This document shows, one piece after another, positions 31,721 through 42,639 of a stretch of 64,000 nucleotides of DNA. The notes under the pieces were generated by a model that saw only the letters and a list, made by a program, of their open reading frames with translations, had not been told where the DNA came from and did not search any database. A program made the translations under genes and the position numbers. Numbering within the stretch: the stretch's first letter is position 1; each line of letters opens with the position of its first letter. The stretch is from Coffea arabica (lineage: Eukaryota; Streptophyta; Magnoliopsida; Gentianales; Rubiaceae). Where the stretch lies: assembly GCF_036785885.1 (NCBI RefSeq), contig NC_092323.1:21584501-21648500 (forward strand), in the 5' to 3' direction.

Positions 31721-32750
31721 ATTTCTAAAATCTCAATTTTAACTACTAAACCAAGGCCTTAGAGACTGATTGCACCTCCATGTCATTTATTTATACATGA
31801 AAGGCTTCTTAATAAAAGTAATAATATGGATTGCAGCAGCACTACAATCATATATCAAGCTTATTTCTTTTCCTTACTTTGAAAAAGCCAAGGCCTTAAT
31901 AAAACTTCGGGCACAAAAATTAATACAAACTTGTTGCTACGTGGGTAAAAAAATTTGTGAATAATTTTTTCTCTAACCTATTATTAAAAATAGAATGAAA
32001 ACAACTGAGTAATACAATTATATATTTTATTATAAAAAGCTCACAAAAAAATCAATTTAGACAAATAATCATGACAAAGATGCAGTAAAATGGGTTGTTA
32101 AAAATCTAGAATGAATTTTTTATCTTAATCTATTATTAGAAAAAAGCAGTAAACAATTGTACATTTTATCACATAAAAAAAAAAAGGAATAAACGCACAC
32201 AAAAAATTCCTCACTACAAAAGGATGTCTTTTTCGATTATTATTACTTAAGCAATAGAATTCAAATAACAAAAAAAGAAAGAAAGAATAAAACCCCACAA
32301 AAAATAGAAACCAATATCAATTGTACATAAAAAAAAGGTATAAAAGAAAAGGAAAAACAACAACCCTATCTAGCAAGGGGAAAAACATGATCCTATCCGT
32401 ATCCAATTTTGTCAGACATAGGTGAATATCATAATTCATACAAAAAAAAAAAGAAAACATTTCAAAAGCAATAAGCATTCTAGTAGCACCACAATTATAT
32501 CATCATTTACGATTTACATTTACATAAAAAAGGTAAGAACTCTAGTAGCAGTGCAACTATTATTAATACCTATGAAAGGTAAATAACAGTAATAATCATA
32601 AGATAATAATAGTAATATAATAATAAAAGTAACAATATGGTAAGCAATTTAACAGCAACAAAGTTTTTGGGAAAAAAATGGAAAAAGAAGGGGATAAAAG
32701 AGCAAAACCGGTAAGAAATGCGGTACCACCACAAATCTAAAATCATATCA
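31721..32750. repeat. Dispersed repeat family, copy B
   Basis: Same family as 15240-15847 and 62160-62640. The end (GCAATTTAACAGCAACAAAG with GGGAAAAA runs, then AAGAAATGxxGxAxCACxAC) resembles 62540-62645. Non-coding; contains a diverged internal duplication (around 31960-32030 and 32100-32170). Confidence 0.55.
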
Positions 32751-33029
32751 TATCATAATCTTACATATATAAAGCGTCGATAGCCTTTGTGAACAGTGCA
32801 GGATGAGCCGGTTATCGCGTGATTCTTGTGGCTTTGAGGGGTGTTTTGGTCCTTTGCCATTCGGTGGTAGTGGCTGCGCTGGAATTTCCTTTGTCTGCGT
32901 GGCTCTCATTCCTTTCTTCTCATCCGCGTGCCTCTCATGCTTTTCTCCTCATTCTTGGCCTGTTCTTGGTTTTGGGAGCACCGCTTCAATTCCTCATTCT
33001 TCTTCTTAGCTTTCTCTGGCCAGTGGCGG

Positions 33030-33210
33030 TCAGCAATTTTCTCTCATTCTCGGTCAGCAACTTTCTGCTCACAATTTTGGCAGTCATCGATTCCTAGCGG
33101 TCAGTGGGCGGTGGGGGACGATTTTGCTAGCCAGAAATTTCTGCTCACAATATTGGCACTCACTGATTCTTAACGGTCAGTGGGCGGTGGGCGGTCATTA
33201 TTCTTAGCTT
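33030..33210. repeat. About 85-bp imperfect tandem repeat
   Basis: TTTCTGCTCACAATxTTGGC and AACGGTCAGTGGGCGGTGGG-type phrases occur twice, about 85 bp apart. Confidence 0.6.
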
Positions 33211-33249
33211 TCATTCTCAGCTTTTATTCTTCTTAGCAATTTTTTCTTA

Positions 33250-33424
33250 GCTTTCATTCTTCTTCCCTTCTACTGCATAGCTGCGTGAACACGAAAAGCA
33301 TGAGTGAACTATCGATCTAGGAGTCCGCGTCTTCTTAGCTTTCATTCTTCTTCCCTTCCACTGCATAGCTGCATGAACATGAAAAGCGTGAGCGAACTGT
33401 CGATTTAGGAGTCCGCTGTCAATC
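33250..33424. repeat. 88-bp tandem repeat, two copies
   Basis: Units 33250-33337 and 33338-33424 both begin AGCTTTCATTCTTCTTCCCT and contain TAGGAGTCCGC, with about seven substitutions. Confidence 0.75.
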
Positions 33425-33445
33425 TTGTTTTCAAAGAAGGGGAAT

Positions 33446-33649
33446 TTAGTAAACCCACCGCAGGTTGTCGTTCAAACCTTCCCCCTCTTCAAACTCGGCT
33501 GCGGGCGCAGTAGCACCAACTATGTGTATTACCAGCTTTTGTTTCGTGCGATGGGTTGGACTTGGTTTTTGGAGCTTAATCCCCTCCCATTCCTCTTCCT
33601 CTGCTTTGCTTACATAAAATTGTGTCTTTTTTTGCCCTTTTACAATCAA
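33446..33649 (-). pseudogene. Coding-like fragment, possibly captured (KLVIHIVGAT motif)
   Basis: Minus-strand frame ending RTKQKLVIHIVGATAPAAEF and RWVY. The LVIHIVGA stretch recalls the C-terminal region of plant MYND/MSS51-like proteins, but the match is short and from memory. Could be a captured exon or chance. Confidence 0.25.
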
Positions 33650-35195
33650 ATTGTTTATGTTTTTTTTTTTGTGGAATTTATTTCAGTTGGTTTCAGTTAA
33701 TCAATTTGTACCATTTTTTTTTTGTAAACAGTATATTCTCGAAAAGTTGAAACTTGTTGAAGAAAGGCAAATGGAAGGAAGGGACTCACTTTGTTATCTC
33801 TGAACAGGTTTATATCAATCAGTTTGCATTACAATTGTCAAAGGAATTTAGCTTCTTAGATTCTAGTTAGGAAGAAAGACTTTGGATAGTGGACGTCGAT
33901 TATAGTGCTGAACCACTATAAATCTTCTTTTTAATTTTACTGCATTTTGTTTACAGTTTGTTTCTATTAACTTATCTTCTTTTAGCTTTATAATTGTTTG
34001 GTTGAGTTGGGACAGGTTAATCCGTCCGAAGAATTACTATCATTTCCCATATCAATCTATTTCCCATTAGGTTGGCCTATGTGGGAGAACAATACACACA
34101 CAAAACAATTTATTTCTTTTTTTTTTTTGGTGTCACTCAAACTCCTGAGGGACAAAACTATCCTGTAATATGCTAACAATTTATATATTCTTTTGGGCAA
34201 AAATATTCCATACCAATGAACCACTGAAATGGTGTCACTCAAGCAATGAAAGTGCTGTGTTAGTGGTCAATTTAATGGATTTCATTATTAATTTAGCCGG
34301 AAAGCACTGCACTGACAGTTCATTTTAAAAGTTATTAAATTTGTGGTAGTTGGTGGAGGCTTTCTTTAGACATATGAATGAAAGTATTTTTTTTTTTCAA
34401 AATAGGAAGTTGTTGGCTGTTATTGCCTTAAGTCAAATTTTATTAGGATTGAAAAATAGAGGTGTGTGTTTGTTTTTGTGTGTGTTTATTTTAGAAAGAA
34501 AGTAATGCCGTTTTGTCATTTTATTTGAAGGGCAAATTAGGAACCATAAAAAATGACTTAAATAGTTAACACCCACTCCCTCCTCTTCTTTTATGTATAG
34601 CATATATACCATATCTATGTACTATATATAAAGGGAGAGAGAGGAGGGGTTGGTGTAAACTTTTTGTATTACTTTTAATAATTCTTATTTTACCCTCTAA
34701 ATAAAGTGCGAAATGGTACCGGCATCTCCCTAAAATAAACACACACAAATGCACACACACACGCACACCCATTTTTCGACCTAACAAAACTTCCAATAAA
34801 GCAACAACCATCAACAACTTCCTATATCTATATATTGAAGTTGATATTTGACCCAAAAAAAAATCAACAACTTCCTATAAAAGAAAAAAGAAGAAAAACA
34901 CAATTTTTTCATTCATATTTTTAAAAAAGAAAAAAAATCTCCAACAATTACTAAAAAAATTTAAAAATTTTTCCTTTTAAATTTACACATGCATACGGTC
35001 TGTCATTGCCACTGGTAGATGATAGAATTGGTTGCCATTGTTATTGCCACTGTCATGTTTATCTGTGTAATTAGAAAAAAAACACACACTTAACCACATG
35101 ATTATTATATTTAACAAAGAAAAAAAAACACACAAACATAACAGAAAAATAACGAGTCTCAGCTACCTGATGCATGGTATCAGGGCTAAAAATCT

Positions 35196-35700
35196 AGTTA
35201 TATGTAAAGCGCCAATGCCTGTTGTGAACAGTATTTTTTAGGCAGGTTTAATTGTAAATATGGGTTTTGTGAAGGGTAAAGACTTTGTCCGGTTTCTTTG
35301 TTAATTTTGCTTATTAGAGGGGTGACTTGGGAACTCGACTTTTTTTAATACCCTAACATGATTTGAAGCGATGGCTTTTTTTGAAGCGGTTAGTGGATAT
35401 TAATTTTGCTCTCGGGAAAACATTTGGCCAGGTGTCCTTTGCTTGTTTTGCATTGCAAGAGATAATGGGTTGCTTTTGCCTTTGTAATTACAAGTTTCTC
35501 TCGTTCCTTGTTCCGAACAACAACGGCTAGGTTTGACTTGCATGTTCCTCTGGTTCTTTTAACTTAACTATATGTAAAGCGCCAATGCCTCTTTTGAACA
35601 GTGACTTTCGTCCGGTTTAATTGTAAATATTGACTTTATGAGGGGCAATAGTTTTGTCCGGTTTCAATGTGATTTCGTGGTCTTTAAAGGGGGTTCTCGA
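35196..35700. repeat. Two adjacent diverged modules of about 366 bp
   Basis: 35205 and 35571 both begin TATATGTAAAGCGCCAATGC and go on to GAACAGT, GGTTTAATTGTAAATAT and TTTGTCCGGTTTC; a third, weaker relative is at about 32765. Confidence 0.65.
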
Positions 35701-35712
35701 TTTTCTGCTCCA

Positions 35713-36021
35713 TTAATTGAGGGTCTTTTGGTCAGCAGAAAGAAATTTGCTTTGATTTTCCCATTTCATTCTTGCTGTCATGGGCTGAGAATGCCATATG
35801 TTTTTTTCCCACTTTTTGGATACAATACCTGGTGGCAGCAACTGCCTAATTCTTATCTCTCTAGACTCACCGATTACCTTCTTTGCATTCTGTGTCAAGC
35901 GCCCACCTCTTGCTTTCACCACCTCCTGTTGCTCCTTCATGTGTTTTACTAATCTGGTACTCTGTCCTTCTATCCTCTTAACGAGCTTATCCCTTTGAGA
36001 AATTTCCTTCTTCCCTTTCAC
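35713..36021 (-). other. Unassigned 102-codon frame
   Basis: Hydrophilic, Lys/Gln/Arg-rich, coiled-coil-like (KLVKRIEGQSTRLVKHMKEQ). Looks more coding-like than its surroundings but I recognise no family; may be a captured gene piece. Not supported as a functional gene. Confidence 0.25.
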
Positions 36022-36116
36022 CCACCTAATCCAACTTAAATTCTATATCCAAACCGCCTCCCATGGGATCTGTTATAGCAAAATTCATAATGCCGGCTAT
36101 GATGCTATTTTTGTAG

Positions 36117-39100
36117 TGTCGCGCACCACTTTTTGAATGATGATGTGTGCGGTGTGAGTAGTGGAATGTGAATGTGTGTAAAATGAAAAGTAAAAGGCCA
36201 TGGGACTTTGAGAATGCGACGATTTGGCCAAATAAAGTTCAAAAGGGGTTTTTTTTTAATGAAAAACGGAGTCGCCACTTGGTATAGAGTTAGGGTGTAC
36301 CAAGTCACCCAAAAAGTGTTTTTTCTAAAGGAAAGGTAAAAAGAAACCCCTTTTAAACGACTCCTAGTCCACGTAAACCAACGAAAAAGGTTCGGGAGTC
36401 ACATTTGACGAAGGGGAAGGCAAGGATAATAATCCAAGGCACCCCTCCGACCTAGCCAAGGCTTGTTGCGTGATTTAGCCCCACCTTTCCCAATTTTTCT
36501 ACCAAAAATATGTATTGCATGCTTTGGATTTGACTAGATGAATGCAAAAAGAAAGAAAAAATGCAAACCTAAATTCTAAAATGTCTCTTGTAAGGTTTTT
36601 GGTCCCAGCCACATGAGTTGTGGCGGCCAATAAAGGAAAACCTTATAGAGGTCGATTAATGCAAATGATGGCTAAAGTGCAAGTGTGCAAGTGTATAAAA
36701 AGGTGCACGTGTGAAATTGTATGAAAAATCCAAGTGTTTGTGTGCAAGTGTATGAAAAGGTGCATGTGTGAAATTGTATGAAAAATCAAAGTGTTTGTGT
36801 GCAAGTGTATGAAATATAGTGATAAGTGCATATAGGTGTAATTAAGTGCAATTTTGTGAAATAGAAATCAAAATGAACAATAAGGAAAGGAAAAGTGATG
36901 AGGAAATGTGAATTGAAAAAAATGAGTAAGTGATAAATGAGAATGAATGAACCTAAAGGAATGCATCAGGTCGGGTATGGGAATGACTCCTAACTTTTTC
37001 GACTTCGATTTTCCCTTTGATTAGAAAGCAAAACTAGCGTGCTAAGGCTCTCGAGTAGCCACACTCGCTTGTTTCCCTTATCAGAAGGGGACTCTTCAGG
37101 CAAATGTACCCTAACTAGCATGAGATGCAAGACCTAAAGTGAGGGGAAAGGGGAATCGAGGAGCATGCCAGATGATAAAACTAAGGAAAAATGCATGATA
37201 TGTAGTGAACAGGCAAATAATGCATGAATGAAAAACTAGGGAAAAATCCTATTGGGTCTAGCGTTGGACTAGCCCTTTCTATGAATTCCTAATAGCATTA
37301 ATGAGCCACAACTAGCATTGGACTAGTGTGGCGACGTACATTCATCCATCACATTCATTCATGGCTATGGAAAGCGATTAGACATGCCAAACACCTATAA
37401 ACACATAGCACATAACAATTAGCATGCTCGACTAGATGCAAGAACCTAATAAAGCAAATTAACACATAGCAACAAAAGCAAGCAATCAAGCTAATGAACC
37501 TATTACATTTGCTAGCTAGGCACATGTCTTCAATAGGTCTTCATCAAGTGCTTTCCAAGCCCTATCTATTACAAGCCAAGAGGTGTACACATACCACATA
37601 ATGAATAACTTAAAGAGCCTAATAAAGCAATTAAACATGTAGCAACAAAAGCAAGCAACCAAGGGGAAGGGGAAATGGACCAGATGCTCTCCGAGCCCTA
37701 TCTATTACAAGCCAAGAGGTGTACACATACCCCATAATGAATAACTTAAATAAAAAGCAAAAGTAAATGAAATAAATGAAAGGAATTAAAGAAAGGCAAG
37801 GAAAGCAACGTAGACATGCAATTCACATAACACGTAGGAGCACGTAGGGTCAAATGAAGTGCAAATAAGGGATAGAGTGTACCTCCCTTGGAATGGAGTC
37901 CAAATGAAGTGAAATCACTTATTTATCCTCCAAAATAAAAGAAATGGTCAAGGTACCAATTTATTTGGGAAAATTAAAGAAAATAGGCAAACACAAGCTC
38001 ACTTGGTCATAAAGCCCCTAAAATCATGAATTAAGTGCAATTGAAACAAAGCATAGTGATCAATTAAAACAAACAAGCAATGAAATTGTAGAATTAAAAT
38101 TGCCAAGGACCAAATTGATGAAGTTATTCAATTGATTGGGTCCTAATAGAACAAGGGGAGACTTGAGGGATCAAAGTGCAATTTTCAGCAATTGTTTCAT
38201 GCAAAACTCATGCAAGCTACGTAGACAAGAAAACTTCTGCAATTTACTTTCTATTCAAACTTCTATCAACCGAGAAAGGAAACTGCTGCACTTCTCATTT
38301 CCATTTCCAAGCTTTGATCAAAACATTTCATCTAAGCATAACCATTCCATCATTTGCAAGATTAAGGCAGCTACTCTTATTGCAAGATTAAAACAAGAAG
38401 TGAAGCTGGCCATCAAGGGTGAAAAACTAAACAGCAAGACAGCAATAAAAGGAAAACATGTCGCAGGTTTTCTGCAACAGAAAATTCGGCAGCTTGCCAA
38501 ACTTTCTTCAACCAAGAAGACATCATCCCATGCTCCACTCTTATGCGCAAAAAACATTAACTAAACACACAATTCCGTTGCACATATGAAGTTGGAGCTG
38601 ACCATCAAGAAAGTAAAAAAACTAAACAGCAAAGAAGAAAGAGTGCAGCAAAGTTTTTCTGCAATTTGTTTCCTAAGCTTTGAAGCCTCGACAACCAAGA
38701 ATAGATTAGAAAACTTCTTAATCAATCTTCCAAGCTTTGAACTAACTAACAACTGCACAACTACCATAATCCAAGCAAGCAAAATCATACAAGGAAACTA
38801 TGTTAACTCATAAAGGAGTTCATGCAAGGCAACGAAGAAACATTCTGCAATCAAAGCTTGCTGCAATTTTCCAGGTTTGGTTCATTATCATGGCAGGAAA
38901 TGCAATTCTCAACAGAAAAAATGTAACTTGCAGCTAACATGTCCAGGATGTGCTTAGCCAAAGATCAAAGACATCATGAACTCCAAACTTAAACCAGCGA
39001 AAGACAAAGACCACAGAAATTGACCCATGCCGCTGCAACAAACCAAAGGCTTTTAGCTTGTTGCAGCCAGCTTCATGTAAGTTATGGAAGAAGTAAACTT

Positions 39101-40635
39101 TCTGCAATCAAATCTGTCCGCAAACTCCAGAATTTTCTGAAGTTTCCAGCTCTCAAACAGGAGGAAAACAGCCGTGAAACATGGATTCAAATGGAAATGC
39201 AAAACATGGATTCAGCCACTATTTTCTTTTCATAATCTAACAATGGAATTCAAGACATATGCAGCCCACAAAACTCAAGAAAACAGCCATCTTTTCGAAA
39301 CAAAAGCCATGAACATACGTCCTACCCTCCAACCCAGCCATAAATTATGCATCTCCCATAATTTTTCAACCCAGATTGCGCATAAAGACCACCAAGAGAA
39401 ACAGCTATGGACATTAACAAAACAAGCATAGCTAACGCAAACCCCTTTTTCTTCAAACTCAAACCAGATTCATAGATAGAACTTGTATGGAGGACACAAT
39501 CAAGTGTAAAGACCAAGACTTTCAGCATTCAAACATGATTCAGCAACTTATAAACCAGTCCAAAGTAAAAAATGTTACCTTTAATCCTTGACCGAAGCTT
39601 GATGTATTCCAAAAGATGAAATCTTTGTCTCTCTGGCTCTCTTGCAGCTGCATCTCCTGATTCTTTTCCTTTGCTACAACGAACCAGAAACCTTTTCTTC
39701 CTTCCTTGCTATTCAGATTCTCGCTGGAGCCCTCAGCCGTCAGCTCTCTCTTGTTTCAGATTCCCTTCTCCTTTGTTCAGCTTTTTCTCTCTTCCTTTCC
39801 ACAGCCGAAGCCCTTCCTCCACTTTTGTTTCCGCCGTTACCCTCCAAAACCTCCCTGTTTTCTATCTCTCAAAAAATGGTTCCCTTCTGTCTCTCGTTTT
39901 CCTTTCCGTTCACTCAATAAGTCTCCCGTAGCTTTTGCTTTTCTACAGCCGGACCCCTAATCTCTCTTTTGCTCTCCCTGTTTCGTTTTTGCCTTCCCCT
40001 CCAACCTCTCCTATCTTCCGCTGTCTTCTTTTCTATTTTCTTTCCCCTCAGTTTTTTCCTTAGCCCGTCAACTCTCTCTTCCATCCTCTCTTTTGCGGCT
40101 GTTTCTTTTTAGCTTCTTATAGCAACTTATCAACCCTAAAACCCTCAGCAAACTCTGCTAATATTGCAGCCCAAGGGCTTCCCGAGCCCTTCTTTGCAAG
40201 CTGCGAAAAACGCAGCTTGCATGCTACGGTCTTTTTTTTTTTTTTTTTGAAAAGTAATTAAAAAATTGATAATAGTAAAAATAAATAACAAAGACCATTT
40301 AATTAACATTGGATGAAAAATAAACTAGAAACAACAAAGTGCAATTTCCAAATCCTTTTTTCCATTTTCCATTTTCATCGTTTTTTTTTTACTTTTCCTT
40401 TTTTTTTCCTCTTTCAAGAAAGTATTGAATTTAAATTACAAACGACTAAATCATATTTTTTTGAATGCTTTTTCCTTTTTTCCTTTTTTTTCCTTTTCCA
40501 TGAAATTCTATGATAAAACTTAAAAATAAAAATAAAACTAGAAACTAAAAACTAAAAAACGAATAAAACTAACACTACAAATAAAAATTAAGAATAAAAA
40601 GTAAATGAAATTACACCAAAAATTTGGTGTCTACA
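36117..40635 (-). repeat. LARD 3' LTR
   Basis: 4519 bp. Contains a 57-bp direct repeat with AAAAATCxAAGTGTTTGTGTG (about 36690-36810), a duplicated phrase CCCTATCTATTACAAGCCAA (about 37560 and 37687), pyrimidine-rich stretches (39700-40120) and T-runs. All frames inside are LTR sequence present identically in the other LTR. Confidence 0.93.
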
Positions 40636-40650
40636 GTTTGCCCCTCTTTG
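40636..40650 (-). other. LARD polypurine tract
   Basis: On the minus strand AAAGAGGGGCAAAC directly before TGTAGACACC, the LTR start. Confidence 0.75.
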
Positions 40651-40732
40651 TCAGAGTTTTGGAAAAACTTGAGACAAAGAAGTAGACACCAAATACTTAC
40701 CTGTGTTATTCGGCTGTGAACGACTCGAACGA

Positions 40733-42627
40733 TGGGGACTGACCCGTTTTGATGAGATTGACTGGGATGAGAAATTTATAATGGGCTGATCTGAACAAGA
40801 AATTAAAAGGCAGGACTGACCCCAACATGAATTTAAAATCGGGACTGACCCGAGCAGGAATTTAAATGGGATAGACCCAAGGGATAGACCCGGACAGAAA
40901 TGTAAATGGGATAGACCCACGGGATAGACCCGGACAGAAATGTAAATGGGATAGACCTGGACAGAAATGTAAATGGGATAGACCCACGGGATAGACCTTG
41001 ACAGAAATGTAAATGGGATAGACTCGGACAAAAATTTAAATGGGATAGACCCAGACAGAAATTTAAATGGGATAGACCCACGGGATAGACCCGGACAGAA
41101 ATGTAAATGGGATAGACCCACGGGATAGACCCGGACAAAAATTTAAATGGGATAGACCCAGATAGAAATTTAAATGGGATAGACCCACGGGATAGACCCG
41201 GACAGAAATTTAAATGGGATTGAATTTAAAATCATGGGACTGACCCGAATAAGCTTTTAATCATGGGACTGACCCGAATAAGCTTTTAATCATGAAATGC
41301 ACGCTAGTGGGACTGACCCACGGCTAGCGGCGGTACAAAATGAAAATGCACACTAGTGGGACTGACCCACGGCTAGTGGTTAAGCAAACTGAAACGCTCA
41401 CTAGTGGGACTGACCCACGGCTAGTGGCTAACGAAAATGAAAATGCGCACTAGTGGGACTGACCCACGGCTAGTGGCTAAGCAAACTGAAACGCTCACTA
41501 GTGTGACTGACCCACGGCTAGTGGCTAACGAAAATGAAAATGCGCACTAGTGGGACTGACCCACGGCTAGTGGCTAAGCAAATTGAAACGCTCACTAGTG
41601 GGACTGACCCACGGCTAGTGGCTAACGAAAATGAAAATGCACACTAGTGGGACTGACCCACGGCTAGTGGCTAACGAAAAATGAAAATGCGCACTAGTGG
41701 GACTGACCCACGGCTAGTGGCTAAGCAAACTGAAACCCTCACTAGTGGGACTGACCCACGGCTAGTGGCTGTGAATGAAATGCACACTGGCGGGACTAAC
41801 CTCTGCTCCAGTGGCTGTGAATGAAATGCACATTGGCGGGACTAACCTCTGCTCCAGTGGCTGTGAAAATGTCTTTGACAATCGGACAGTGGGATAGAAC
41901 CCAGTTCTGCCGAGGTTGGCGGGATCAAACCCAGCTCCAACGTGCTATAAGCGACCAGCGGGATAGAACCCAGTTCTGCCGAGGTTGGCGGGATAAGACC
42001 CAGTTCCAACGTGATTAAAGCGGTCAGCAGGATAGAACCCAGTTCTGCCGAGGTTGGCGGGATAAAACCCAGTTCCAACGTGATTAAAGCGGTCAGCGGG
42101 ATAGAACCCAGTTCTGCCGAGGTTGGCGGGATAAAACCCAGCTCCAACGTGAAATAAGCGGTCAGCGGGATAGAACCCAGTTCTGCCGAGGTTGGCGGGA
42201 TAAAACCCAGTTCCAACGTGAAATAAGCGGTCAGCGGGATAGAACCCAGTTCTGCCGAGATTGGCGGGATAAAACCCAGCTCCAACGTGAAAATGAAGTG
42301 CTTACTGGCGGGACAAACCCACGCTCCAGTAGCGATGTAAATGAAAACGCACACGTTAGTGAGTTAGACTCGATGCTAACGGTGGTAGGAATGAAAACGC
42401 ACACGTTAGTGTGATAGACTCGATGCTAACGGTGGTGGAAATGAAGAACAATCCCAACATGACTTTTGTGAAGTTGGCGGCACAAAATCCAGGCCCAACG
42501 TGATCTTTGTGAAGCTAGCGGCCCCAAATCCAGGCCCAACGTGATGAAGTGATGTTGGCGGCACAAAATCCAGGCCCAACATGACGTTTGTGAATGGTCA
42601 GTGGGATAAGACCCAGTCTTGCCATTC
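40733..42627. repeat. Composite minisatellite block with GGGA...ACCC cores
   Basis: About 1.9 kb of successive, different tandem repeats: GGGATAGACCCACGGGATAG units (about 40861-41221), GGGACTGACCCGAATAAGC twice (41222-41294), ten units with GTGGGACTGACCCACGGC (41300-41767), two units with GGCGGGACTAACCTCTGC (41785-41865), six 68-bp double units with GCGGGATAGAACCCAG and GGCGGGATAAAACCC (41885-42300), then short families up to 42627. Nearly all contain a GGG-purine/ACCC core, and from 41300 on most units are flanked by a short complementary stem. Confidence 0.9.
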
Positions 42628-42639
42628 AATTGGTCAAGC

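Larger units (their letters stand above)
32751..36111. mobile_element. Helitron-like sequence, left part (candidate)
   Basis: Starts near TCTTACATATATAAAGCG. Similar start-like modules, TATATGTAAAGCGCCAATGCC followed by TGAACAGT, occur at 35205 and 35571. No Rep/helicase coding was recognised. Assignment rests on these modules and on CTAGT-type ends further right (55444 and 61818); it is tentative. Confidence 0.3.

Noticed and set aside
36643..36831. His-rich repetitive frame (HLHTNTWIFHTISHMHLF)
   Set aside because: Produced by the 57-bp direct repeat in the LARD LTR; same in the other LTR.
38136..38564. 142-codon frame also present at 49992-50420
   Set aside because: Identical because both lie in the LARD LTRs; composition and lack of domains argue against a gene.
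40651..41138. Minus-strand frames encoding repeats such as SHLHFCPGLSRGSIPF
   Set aside because: Reading frames through the 40.9-41.2 kb minisatellite; the repeat unit happens to lack stops. Not a protein gene.
41300..41767. Regularly spaced repeats resembling a CRISPR array
   Set aside because: Spacers are themselves near-identical and alternate between two forms; this is a plant minisatellite within an LTR element.
41842..42354. 170-codon repetitive frame (PPTSAELGSIPLTA units)
   Set aside because: Translation of the 68-bp minisatellite; no start context, no family, and the non-coding hairpin structure explains the pattern better.
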